A stretch of DNA of 64,000 nucleotides from contig NC_090251.1 in NCBI RefSeq assembly GCF_037325665.1, positions 30,295,326 through 30,359,325 of the forward strand. The letters are read 5' to 3'. Every line of letters starts with the position of its first letter. Position 1 is the first letter of the stretch. Made by a program: the position numbers and the translations under genes. The notes under the pieces are model-generated. The model did not search any database. It had not been told where the DNA came from and saw only the letters and a list, made by a program, of their open reading frames with translations. The stretch comes from Littorina saxatilis. Its lineage: Eukaryota; Mollusca; Gastropoda; Littorinimorpha; Littorinidae. Below are positions 25,387-37,638 of the stretch, piece after piece.

Positions 25387-25954
25387 TGTGTGTCTGTGTG
25401 ACGGAGTGATCGAGTTTGTGTTACTGTTTGTCGATTTCTTACGTGAGCCTTGATGGCTTCGCCTCTTGTTATGGATGTGATATGATGAAATACTTTGGTT
25501 ACCTTTTGATTAAGAAAAGTTTTATCTGAAGTTTTTTTTGTAAGCAAGGAAAGACTTATGTTAGACTAGATGATTACCGGCTTCGCCGGGAAGAAGTAGA
25601 GCTGAATACCAGGCTGTGCCTGGGACGCCGGCTTTGCCGGCGCACGAAGGAAAGGAGATAAACGCGCAAAACACTGGAGACCTTCTAAAAATAGTAACGT
25701 AGTAACGGGAATATGGATTGACGCCACACGGAGGAAGGGAGATAATCGCGGCTGAAAACACTGGAGAAGATAAGGAAGAGTTACTGGTAGTGGATCCCGA
25801 CAACAACAACAAAAAATCGGTTCAGCGCGCACAGCGCTGCGCGCTGAGAGCACGTGTTGAAATATCTCATCGATGAGGTTGTGTCCGGGGTGTAGCTGAA
25901 TACGGTGTCCAAATTTGAAAAAGATCCACCGAGAACTTTGGCCGTGCATCGCGA

Positions 25955-25985
<31 letters not shown>

Positions 25986-28576
25986 CTAGTCGTATATATA
26001 TATAGATGTATTTTTTTTGTTCATCCATAAAGTATGTAAACTTTTTTCCCATTTAAAATGTATTCAATGTCATCAATTTAGGAGGCAATATAGTGGGATG
26101 TGTAACAATGAACATTGAGAAATAATAATTTGAATCATGTGGGTTTTGTTTTTTTCAAGTTGGTGTGTTACTTATGTGGTCACTGGGTGCACAGGTCATT
26201 CTGTTTCAACTGTAAGAAATGTATGTGTTAACTTGTTCAAATTTCTTTCATTGCGCTTTTGCTGCCTCGGTCACTTCATTAATGACATATGTACATCGAC
26301 TTCTGAAATGGTTCTGGGCTAGAAGAGGAAAATGAGCAATACGTTATGAATGACTCACTTTTTATTGCAGTCCCACCTGACCAGTGCTTGCTGGGGTGTG
26401 TATTCTACATCGCTGACTATCAGAAAAGTGTGGGGTCTGACGAAACGAGCACTTGGATCAAGATCATTGAACAGTACGGAGGCAAAGTTAGCCCCGTCTA
26501 CATTGAGGCTGTCACACACTTTCTGTGTTCAGACCAGAGACTGGATAATGTGAAACTGGTGGGTGAACAGTAGAGTTTTCTTTCACAAATAGCAAATAAG
26601 AGAATAAATAAGGCCAAGAGAATGGTCTGTGTCAGATTTTGGTGGTTTCTGATGCTGTTATTTGTCTGTGTGGTTTTGTAAAACAAAATTATAAGTCACA
26701 CGGGCACAGTGTACTAGTAATTTGCTTCAAGGGAATTGCTTCTTTTTTTTCCTTTTTTTTTTTAAACATGTAGGCTCATGAGCAGCCACAAAATATGACA
26801 GAAGATTTGGATAATGAATCGACTTGATTTTGAGCTATAAACTCTGTCAGTCTGTGTTTTTCAGGGTTATTGTGAACTTTTTATATGCTGAATACCAAAA
26901 TCTTTCTCTGTTTGTCTTTCTCTTGTTCCCTGTCTCAGGATCTGTTTTTTTTAACCATATTAAAATGTGCTGTTCAAAGAGATAAAGCCTGATTTGATAA
27001 TTTGTTTACGGTTGTGTTTGATACATTTTTTACAGTTTTACCTCATTTTTGTGTTCAATTGTCTAAAAAAAAAAATCACTGATGCGTGCAGAAAGCCTTA
27101 GAGGATGAGAAGCGGATGGTGACTGCGTTCTGGTTGAACGATTGCTTGATGCAGAAGAAGATGCAGCCACCGTGGCAGGCTCTGCACATACCTCTCATGT
27201 TCACTGGAGAGAAACCATGCAGGAACCAGGTAGGCCATTTCCGCATGGTTTGGTTTCTGTTCTGTGTTAGACCGTCTTCAGATTTGCCTACTTGTCCTAA
27301 ATACTAAGTCATGTTTTTTCCCCCTTCAGTTTGTAGGTCTAGTTCATTTAAAATCACCTGCAATTTTCTTATGTAAGACTGTGCTTTGGCATGAAGAAAT
27401 CTCTAGCGATTCTCTCTCTCTGCGTATTCACCCTTGGGATGGTAACATATGTAACCTTTGTTCATGTTGTGGAACTAAATCAAAAGGATTGTTCTTTCTC
27501 ATTACATGTACTTCAGGTTGGTTATTAATTTGATATTGTTCAAGACACCAGGGCTGAAGCGCACGGAGCAAAGCAGGGTGCAACCCAACTGGGTGGAAAC
27601 AAGCCGCAGGGTCTGCCTGTGATTGGTTGAAATCACAACGAATCTCAATTTCAACCAATTATACCCCGCGGCAGCATACCACCCATTTGGGTGGCATCCA
27701 GTTTTGCTTCGTGCACCTCACCCCTGCCCCTTTCATAGCTTGAGCTTGCTGATATTTGTTTTTGTTATTTATTTATATTTGTATTTTTTATTTGTACGGT
27801 ACATGTATTTTTCTGAGAAATGTGTAAACGATAAGATTTCAACATTTGTTTGAAACAGATTATCAGCATCACAAATTTCTCGGGAGAAGAAAGGAAGCGT
27901 GTGAAGCAGATGATCAGTGCTATCGGTGCCAAGTACACAGGCTACATGTCACGCAGTAACTCCGTTCTTGTCTGTAAGAGGTAAGACAATAGGAAACAAC
28001 AACAAAAAATAGAGATGGTAATACTAATGTTAGCTCTACATTAGTGCCATCTTCAAGTAAACACATGTTAAAGTCAGTTATCGACATGTTCAAATGTACA
28101 CATCTATAATTATTTTACCAAACTGTTTATATTTTTAGTCTTTAGTTTTGTTTTTATTAAAAACAAGGATAACCACAACAAAATCGGAGTAAAAAAATAT
28201 CAAGCTATGTTTTTGTTTCCTTTGTATTGTTGCTTCCTTTTTCTGTTTTGCTAACTTATGTTTAAACAAAAAGTTTTTAGAAAAAGAAGTAATATCTGAT
28301 TTCTTTTTCATCCAGGCCAGGAGGTATGAAATTTGAGAAAGCGAAGGAGTGGCGTGTGCCTGTGGTGAACGTTCAGTGGCTGTCGGACCTGGTGTTGGGT
28401 CAAATGGACGCGCTGCGACTGCCTGTACAGATGCGCTACCTGCAGGTCGGTCATGTGCGAGACTTCAACGCTGACCTCAGCAAGGTGTGGCAGTGGATGA
28501 GTAAGTATTGTCACCTTTATTTGTGTGTGTTTTGCTGTTTTATTTGTTATTATGTTATTTGTGTGTGTATGTGGGC

Positions 28577-28608
<32 letters not shown>

Positions 28609-31600
28609 TAGAGAGCCTGGCTTAATGTAAGGAAGCACTTCTGATTTTACTTATGAGTGATGTATGTGTCAGTGAGATTTATTTTCTGTCATATTTTGTT
28701 ATTGCGTTTCGTTTGTCTCGCTGTCTGGTCTAACAGTATAGACGTGTGATCCACAAGAAGAAGAAGAAAGTGTTTCCAAATCTCTCCTATAACACAGTTG
28801 TGTGACAGTGTTTTGACTTTGCAATATTTTCACCTGTCTTTGTACAAAAAAATTTTTTTTTTAATTTCTGGGTAAATGAAAGTTGTGTAATTTAACTTAC
28901 CTGTGATGCAGTGGGTTGGAGGAAGCCCATAAAGGTGTCCAAAGAAGCCTTGCAGAAAGCGGCGCTGGTCCCCAAGATAACAGTGAAAACTGAGGCGCCA
29001 GACACAATCCCTACCAACCCTGACTCACCGCCTGCTAAGAAGAGAAGGTACAGTATGTGTCTGTTCATGCGTGTATATGTTTGTGTTCGAGTGAGTGCGG
29101 GGATATAGCTCAGTTGGTAGCGCGCTGGATTTGTGTTCAGTTGGCCGCTGTCAGCGTGAGTTCGATCCCAGGTTCGGCGGAAATTTATTTCAGAGTCAAC
29201 TTTGTGTGCAGACTCTCTTCGGTGTCCGAACTCCCCCCCGTGTACACTACATTGGGTGTGCACGTTAAAGATCCCACGATTGACAAAAGGGTCTTTCCTG
29301 GCAAAATTGCTTAGGCACAGTTAATAATTGTCTACCTATACCCGTGTGACTTGGAATAATAGGCCGTGAAAGGTAAATATGCGCCGAAATGGCTGCAATT
29401 ACTGGCCATATAAAATTTCATCTCACACAGCATCACTGCAGAGCGCCTAGAACTGTACCCACGGAATATGCACGATATAAGCCTCATTGATTGATTGATT
29501 GATTGTATAACTGTGTCTGTGCATGCTTGTTTTCGTGTATGTGAGTGTTTGTGTGTGTGTGTGTGAATATATGTCTGTGCATGCGTGTGCACATTTATGT
29601 TTGTGTGTTTTTTTCCCTTCATTTGTGTGTGTGAGTGATATTAGGTTCAGCAAATGTGCTGATCTGTGTGGGCATTGGTGTAGATATGTGTGTGCTTGCA
29701 AGTATGTAGCAGTTCGAAGCTTAAACTAAATAAAGGGTGGATGCATTGTAATTAATGTAAAGCAAAGCCTCAGAAACAAAATATATCAGTTATGATAGGC
29801 CTAGGTAATACCGTAAGCTGTTTTATTAAACTAAGCCTTGGGGGAGAGTGGGGAACGTTGTCAGATTTTTGTCTGTTAGTTATTTTTCTCTTTTGCTGTT
29901 CCAATTTCAAAATGTCATGCCTGGTAGTTGGCAAGAAAAGTCATCTTTTTGTGTGAAAATGAGTTCTGTTTTCTATATTACAGGGTGGAAGAAGAGAGTC
30001 CACCTCCGACCGACAGCTCTCTTCCCTGCATCATTTTCACCGGCTATCCTCGCACTGTGGTCAAGCGTCTCACTGCAGTCAGTTCAGTTTGATTTTCTCT
30101 CGCTGTAAAACTTAACAGTTTTAATGTGGCTATACAAACAAACAGACAAATGGTCAGTGAGGCAGGTGTGCAATTCAACAGAAAATAGAGATTAAACATG
30201 GAAATGGTCAGTTAGATAGGTTTGAAAATAAACAGAAAATAGAGATTAAACATGGAAAGGGTCAGTTAGACAGGTGTGAAAGTAAACAGAACATAGAGAT
30301 TAAACATGGAAATGTTCAGTTAGACAGGTGTGAAAGTAAACAGAAAATAGAGAACAAACATGGAAATGGTCAGTTAGACAGGTGTGAAAGTAAACAGAAA
30401 ATAGAGAACAAACATGGAAATGGTCAGTTGGACAGGTGTGAAAATAAACAGAAAATAGAGATTAAACATGGAAGTGGTCAGTTAGACAGATGTGAAAGTA
30501 AACAGAAAATAGAGAACAAACATGGAAATGGTCAGTTAGACAGGTGTGAAAGTAAACAGAAAATAGAGATTTAACATGGAAATGGTCAGTTAGACAGGTG
30601 TGAAAGTAAACAGAAAATAGAGATTAAACATGGAAATGGTCAGTTAGACAGGTGTGAAAGTAAACAGAAAATAGAGATTAAACATGGAAATGGTCAGTTA
30701 GACAGGTGTGAAAGTAAACAGAAAATAGAGATTTAACATGGAAATGGTCAGTTAGACAGGTGTGAAAGTAAACAGAAAATAGAGATTAAACATGGAAGTG
30801 GTCAGTTAGACAGGTGTGAAAGTAAACAGAAAATAGAGATTAAACATGGAAATGGTCAGTTAGACAGGTGTGAAAGTAAACAGAAAATAGAGAACAAACA
30901 TGGAAATGGTCAGTTAGACAGGTGTGAAAGTAAACAGAAAATAGAGATTAAACATGGAAATGGTCAGTTAGACAGGTGTGAAAGTAAACAGAAAATAGAG
31001 AACAAACATGGAAATGGTCAGTTAGACAGGTGTGAAAGTAAACAGAAAATAGAGATTAAACATGGAAATGGTCAGTTAGACAGGTGTGAAAGTAAACAGA
31101 AAATAGAGATTAAACATGGAAATGGTCAGTTAGACAGGTGTGAAAGTAAACAGAAAATAGAGATTAAACATGGAAATGGTCAGTTAGACAGGTGTGAAAG
31201 TAAACAGAAAATAGAGATTAAACATGGAAGTGGTCAGTTAGACAGGTGTGAAAGTAAACAGAAAATAGAGATTAAACATGGAAATGGTCAGTTAGACAGG
31301 TGTGAAAGTAAACAGAAAATAGAGAACAAACATGGAAATGGTCAGTTAGACAGGTGTGAAAGTAAACAGAAAATAGAGATTAAACATGGAAATGGTCAAT
31401 TAGACAGGTGTGAAAGTAAACAGAAAATAGAGAACAAACATGGAAATGGTCGGTTAGACAGGTGTGAAAGTAAACAGAAAATAGAGATTAAACATGGAAA
31501 TGGTCAGTTAGACAGGTGTGAAAGTAAACAGAAAATAGAGATTAAACATGGAAATGGTCAGTTAGACAGGTGTGAAAGTAAACAGAAAATAGAGATTAAA

Positions 31601-34600
31601 CATGGAAATGGTCAGTTAGACAGGTGTGAAAGTAAACAGAAAATAGAGATTAAACATGGAAATGGTCAGTTAGACAGGTGTGAAAGTAAACAGAAAATAG
31701 AGATTAAACATGGAAATGGTCAGTTAGACAGGTGTGAAAGTAAACAAAAAATAGAGATTAAACATGGAAATGGTCAGTTAGACAGGTGTGAAAGTAAACA
31801 GAAAATAGAGATTAAACATGGAAATGGTCAGTTAGACAGATGTGAAAGTAAACAGAAAATAGAGAACAAACATGGAAATGGTCAGTTAGACAGGTGTGAA
31901 AGTAAACAGAAAATAGAGATTAAACATGGAAATGGTCAGTTTGACAGGTGTGAAAGTAAACAGAAAATAGAGATTAAACATGGAAATGGTCAGTTAGACA
32001 GGTGTGAAAATAAACAGAAAATAGAGATTAAACATGGAAATGGTCAGTTAGACAGGTGTGAAAGTAAACAGAAAATAGAGAACAAACATGGAAATGGTCA
32101 GTTAGACAGGTGTGAAAGTAAACAGAAAATAGAGATAAAACATGGAAATGGTCAGTTAGACAGGTGTGAAAGTAAACAGAAAATAGAGATTAAACATGGA
32201 AATGGTCAGTTAGACAGGTGTGAAAGTAAACAGAAAATAGAGAACAAACATGGAAATGGTCAGTTAGACAGGTGTGAAAGTAAACAGAAAATAGAGAACA
32301 AACAGAGAAATGGCGAGGCAGACAGGTGTGCAAGTAGACAAGAAATAGTCAGTGAACAAACAGACGGACAACAGAATAGTTTAGAGCTAGTAGTCATAAG
32401 ACATGACTTATTACAATTTTGCTTTGTTTTGTTGATTCTTACATTTTCTGAGATTTCATTCTAATTGTTTTAGCGGTGCTTGCAAATCTGAATTGGACAG
32501 CTCCTCAGATTTACCTCCAACCCCACCCACCCACCACCACCACCACATACACAAAAACAAAGAAAAGCTGGTGAAATACCATTATTTATTAGTACATTTG
32601 TAATAATTTATCAAAACAATATGTATGATGAAACATTTGATTGTCAGATTGCGGAGAAGCTGGGAGGGCGGGTGACGGAAAACCCGGCGCACTGCAGCCA
32701 CCTGGTGGCCCAGAAACTGACGCGCACCATCAAGTTCTTCCACGCCATCAACGTCTGCGGCCACATCATTACCAAGGAGTGGCTGGAGGAGTCGTCCTTA
32801 CAGGGACGCTTTCTGGGTCAGTTTCGGCTAGTGAATCACTCATGAGAATCTTCAGACTTTTTTCTGAAATCAGACTTTTTTTTGTGGTCCGGGGAACAAA
32901 TTTTGAGAAACAGTCCTCGAATTTAATCACTATTTCATTAAAGGTCATTTTCAGACTATTTCACACTTCCCAGTTCCCATGCCTGGTGATTATAGTGGTA
33001 TTACTCTTTTAAGACCTAAAATCTAAGAAACTGAGGTCTTTCAGGGCTGAAAGTGGCGAGTATTTTACTCACCATGGCGAGTAGAAACATGTAACTGGCG
33101 AGTAGAAATGTTCATCTACTCGCCAAATGCGAGTAAAGTTGTGGAAACAATTTATTGGTTTGGCTAGTAAAGTTTGCTCTCTGGCAAGTAAATTTTCAGA
33201 ATTACTAGCCAAAGGCGAGTACACCATTTGTTGGACTTTCAGGGCTATCTTTGAAAGGAGGGTTTCTTAAAATGGAGGTAAATTTGCAGAGGTTATGACC
33301 CAAAAAATCATTAAAACAAGGTCTTAAAAAGGAGGAAGTCTTAAATTAGGGGGGTGGGGGGGGGGGGGGGGGGTGTGGCTTGAAACCACAGTACAGCAAA
33401 TCTGCTCTTGCGACCACTTCTTGATAATGACCACCCCAAATGATCGTCAATGAGTTGTTTTTTCCATATGATTCACCTTAAACAGCGACCGCCTGTCTAG
33501 AAAGAGAGTTTTTAATCAGTCCCTCTGCTGTTTCCTTCCTTGCTTTCTTTCTTTCTAATGTTGTTAATCTATATATATATACGGCTTGTGTCTGTCTGTG
33601 TGTGTGTGTGTTCGCGATGCACGGCCAAAGTTCTCGATGGATCTGCTTCAAATTTGGTGGGCATATTCAGGTAGACCCCGGACACAACCTGGTCGATGAG
33701 AATTTTGAACACGTGCTCTCAGCGCGCAGCGCTGAACCGATTTTGGTTTTTCTGTTCATCTTCCCAGATCCATTCCCAGTAACTCTTCCTTATCTTCTCC
33801 AGTGTTTTCAGCATTTATCTCCCTTCCTTCGTGTGGCATCAATCCATATTCCCGTTACTATTTTTAGGTCACTGTCCACAACGCTCAATCCATATTCCCG
33901 TTACTATTTTTAGAAGGTCACTGTCCACAACGCTTTCATCCCGGCGAACCTGGCAAAGCCGGGTCCCCGGCGCAGCCGGGTATTCGGCTCTACTTCTTCC
34001 CGGCGAAGACGGTTATCCGGCGAAGCGGGTATTCATCTAGTAATAAATATACTGAGAAAAATTGCACTGTATGCAAGAGTAAAAGTTCAACAAAATTCAG
34101 ACACAATAGGTTTTGCTCTTGACAATCAATCCTAAAAATAAACATAATTTCTTTCACTGCATGTTTTCAGAGGAGGAGAAATACCAGCTGAAAGACGAAG
34201 CAGGAGAGCGTGAGGTTGGATGCAACCTTCAGGAAAGTCTTCAGAAGGCAAAGACTTCCCCCATTTTCCAGGTAAGTCCCTTCACCTGCCTCTCAGACAG
34301 AACCATTTACCTGCTTTCCAGAATAAGTGTGCTTGACTTGCGGATTAAAGTCGCTTGTTCATTTCAATGCTTGTTATTCTCTCAGGTGCCAGGAGAATGG
34401 TTCCGTATAACTCTCGCTTACTCCATTACACATGTCGTATGCATTGAGACCGCTTGCTTCCCTTAGTTTATTTGACCTCTAAATAACGCACTGCCTCATT
34501 TGTTTAAGATTCTTGTGCCACACGGCTGTTTCTAGCTTGTGTTTTAGTTGAGTTAAAATAGCCCAGCAGAGAGAATAGTTTGGAGAATAGTTTGGCTACC

Positions 34601-36381
34601 AACAGCTGCAGCCAGCACACCGTTAAGCTCGCTTGCCAGTTAAACACAACTGCTTGCGCGTTATACTGGAAAATTGGCCTGCCCAGTGCATAGCACCGAG
34701 AGAGCTGCTAGCTGCTGTGTTACCTCTGCAGTAGGGAAAGGATGGGTGCCAAAAATAGCCTGCAGCTAAAGTAGCAGAAATGAAGCCCTGTGAACAGCCG
34801 TGGCCAGGAAGATTGGGTGGGTTTTTTTTCTCTCAATAAGTTCACCCTCAGCGTATCTTAGTTTCTAAGCAAGCCAACGTAGGCAATTGACTTCCATGAT
34901 TTCTTATTTAAAATGTGGTTGTGTGCCAGGGGATATGTTCGTGCATTTTGAAAGAATGTGAGTTCTGCGTCATAAGACATGTCTGCCATGCCCATGATAA
35001 ATGCACGGTAATATTAATTAAGAGAACAAAGAGACTGTCTCTATGTGCAACTCTGTGTGTGTGTGAAATCATGGCTCATAAGCAGTGGTGCTGAAGAAAG
35101 TAATCAAAAGTCTCCACAAACATATAAGCATGACATTCGTATGATCTCATTTTTCACAACCAGAAGCTAGAAATCGTTTCTCTAGTCTCAAAGGGTTGAA
35201 CTGTGGGGAGAAGCCCTCAAGTTACGTTTTACAATCCGTGTTTCAGGGGTTGATATTCTACATCACTCCTGGTGTCACGCCCCCTGTGGAGGAGCTGAAG
35301 AAAGTCATAGAGAGTGCCGGGGGAGCCGTCTTGAAGCGACGCCCGTCCGCCAAAACCACGTCCAAAATGAGAGACAGCAAGGTGAGACATGGTTTCAAAG
35401 GAATGCTGGCAACTACCACAGTTGGGCAGGGATGTCGTTTAGTGTCAGCAGGCGGAAAAACGCAGACTGGTTTAAACATGCAGACAATTTCTCCTCATTT
35501 TGGCACAGCTGCCAAACTTTTTCATGGTGGGAGAAAGCTGTTATTAAAGATCTGTCTTAAGAGACAAATTCCGAACATAACTCTGTCGGATTTGTATTGG
35601 TTGTGGGAGAGTGACCTGTTCTTGCAAAACCTCAGAACAAACAAAGGATGGACCAATCACTAGCAAGATGTCTGTTAAAAACACTTGCTTTGGTCCACGT
35701 GTTTCCGACAGACTCCTCGCTAGTGATTGGTCTATTTTCTGAAAATTGCTGAAACTTTTATGGCTTTTCTGCAAAACATTTGTCAGAAAATAAATTCTTG
35801 CAACATCCCTGGTGGCGATAAAGCCACCTTCCTCCTCAAAGTAACTTTCCATAGTGATTCAAAGTTTTGGTGAGGTGGATACCGTGAGCACATGTGAAAA
35901 CCTAGATGTATTGGTAATGGGTTACCTGAAGGTTTCCATGGGAAGGAAGGAATCTCTAAACTGTAACTACATGTAGTTCTAAAAAATAATAAATAAATTA
36001 AGTAGATGTGCAACGCCAAGGCACTGCATACCCCAGCGAAAGACAAACCTCTCTCTTACTCTCTCTTTCTCTCTCTCAAACACACACACACACGAACACA
36101 CACACACACTGACACACACACACACACGCACACACACACACACACACACACACCCCAAGTCACACACGTACACACACACATACACACTCACTCACACGCA
36201 CTCACTCTCTCACACACACTTCATACACACAAAACACACCCCCATACGCACATATAGACAGACGGACATAAACACCTTTACAAACAAACACACATACACA
36301 CACACATACACTTACGCACACACACACATACACACACCCACCCACTCTCTCTCTCTCTCTCTTTCTCTCTTATACAAACAG

Positions 36382-36414
<33 letters not shown>

Positions 36415-36810
36415 GTACATACGCACCAACAAATACGCACATAGACAGTCGGACACACACACACCTTTACAAACAAATTATACGCACTCATACACTGACA
36501 CACAAACATACACACACACATTCACACACACTCTCTCTCTCTCTCAAACACACACACACACACCCACACCCACGCACACACACACACACCCCAAGTCACA
36601 CAGACACACATACACACACTCACTAACACGCACTCACTCACTCTCACAAAAAACTTCATACACACAAAACACACACCCATACGCACATATGGACAGACGG
36701 ACATACACACCTTTACAAACAAACACACATACACGCACACACATACACTTATACCCACACACACATTTACACACACACACACACACACGAGTACAGACTC
36801 ATGCACGCGT

Positions 36811-36857
<47 letters not shown>

Positions 36858-36905
36858 TACACACACACCGTACCACACACATACGAGTACAGACTCATGC
36901 ACGCG

Positions 36906-36969
<64 letters not shown>

Positions 36970-37591
36970 AACACTAACACATGTGCACAAAATGAACACA
37001 AACTCACACACACTGCGCGAGAGAGAAAGACTTCAGGGAGGCATGACGTCATGATGCATTAATTGACGTCAAAGACTTTCGACCGTGACGTATTCTTCTT
37101 ACGCGAGCTTTATCCATAGACTTGGAAACTACGGAATTTCTACCCGTCCAAAACGGCCTTGGGTGGCGTTTGCTGAAAAAATGGGGGCGACTATTGCACC
37201 CACCGTATTTTTGTTAGTATGGTCCCAATTTTTGGTGAACTTCCATCTCCACCTGTAGCACGTAGCCGGGCACAAAGAATCCTTCTTTATCATGTATTAT
37301 TCGGTATGCACATTTCTCAAGTCGATTACAGTATAGCGTTCACGGGATACCTCCAGCTTCGCTGGGATAAAAAAGGAGGCCATGTAAAATCACACAAGAG
37401 CAGAAAACATGTGACGAAGATAAACTCAAATCCATTTCATTTGCTACCTTCAAAAAGTCATGATTTGGGCAAACTGTGAGCTTTGAATACAGCCACCATA
37501 CCATTTGAATGGTCTTTTTACATTTAGTCAAGTTTTGACTAAATGTTTTAACGTAGAGGGGGAATCGAGACGAGGGTCGTGGTGTATGTGC

Positions 37592-37638
<47 letters not shown>

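Noticed and set aside
30150-32340. CRISPR-like array
   Set aside because: Units are contiguous 54-bp repeats without spacers, in an animal intron.
36522-37052. Cys/Val-rich protein frames
   Set aside because: They translate CA/GT simple sequence. Similar frames at 11485-11902, 48236-48565, 59284-59781 and 61822-62105 are rejected for the same reason.
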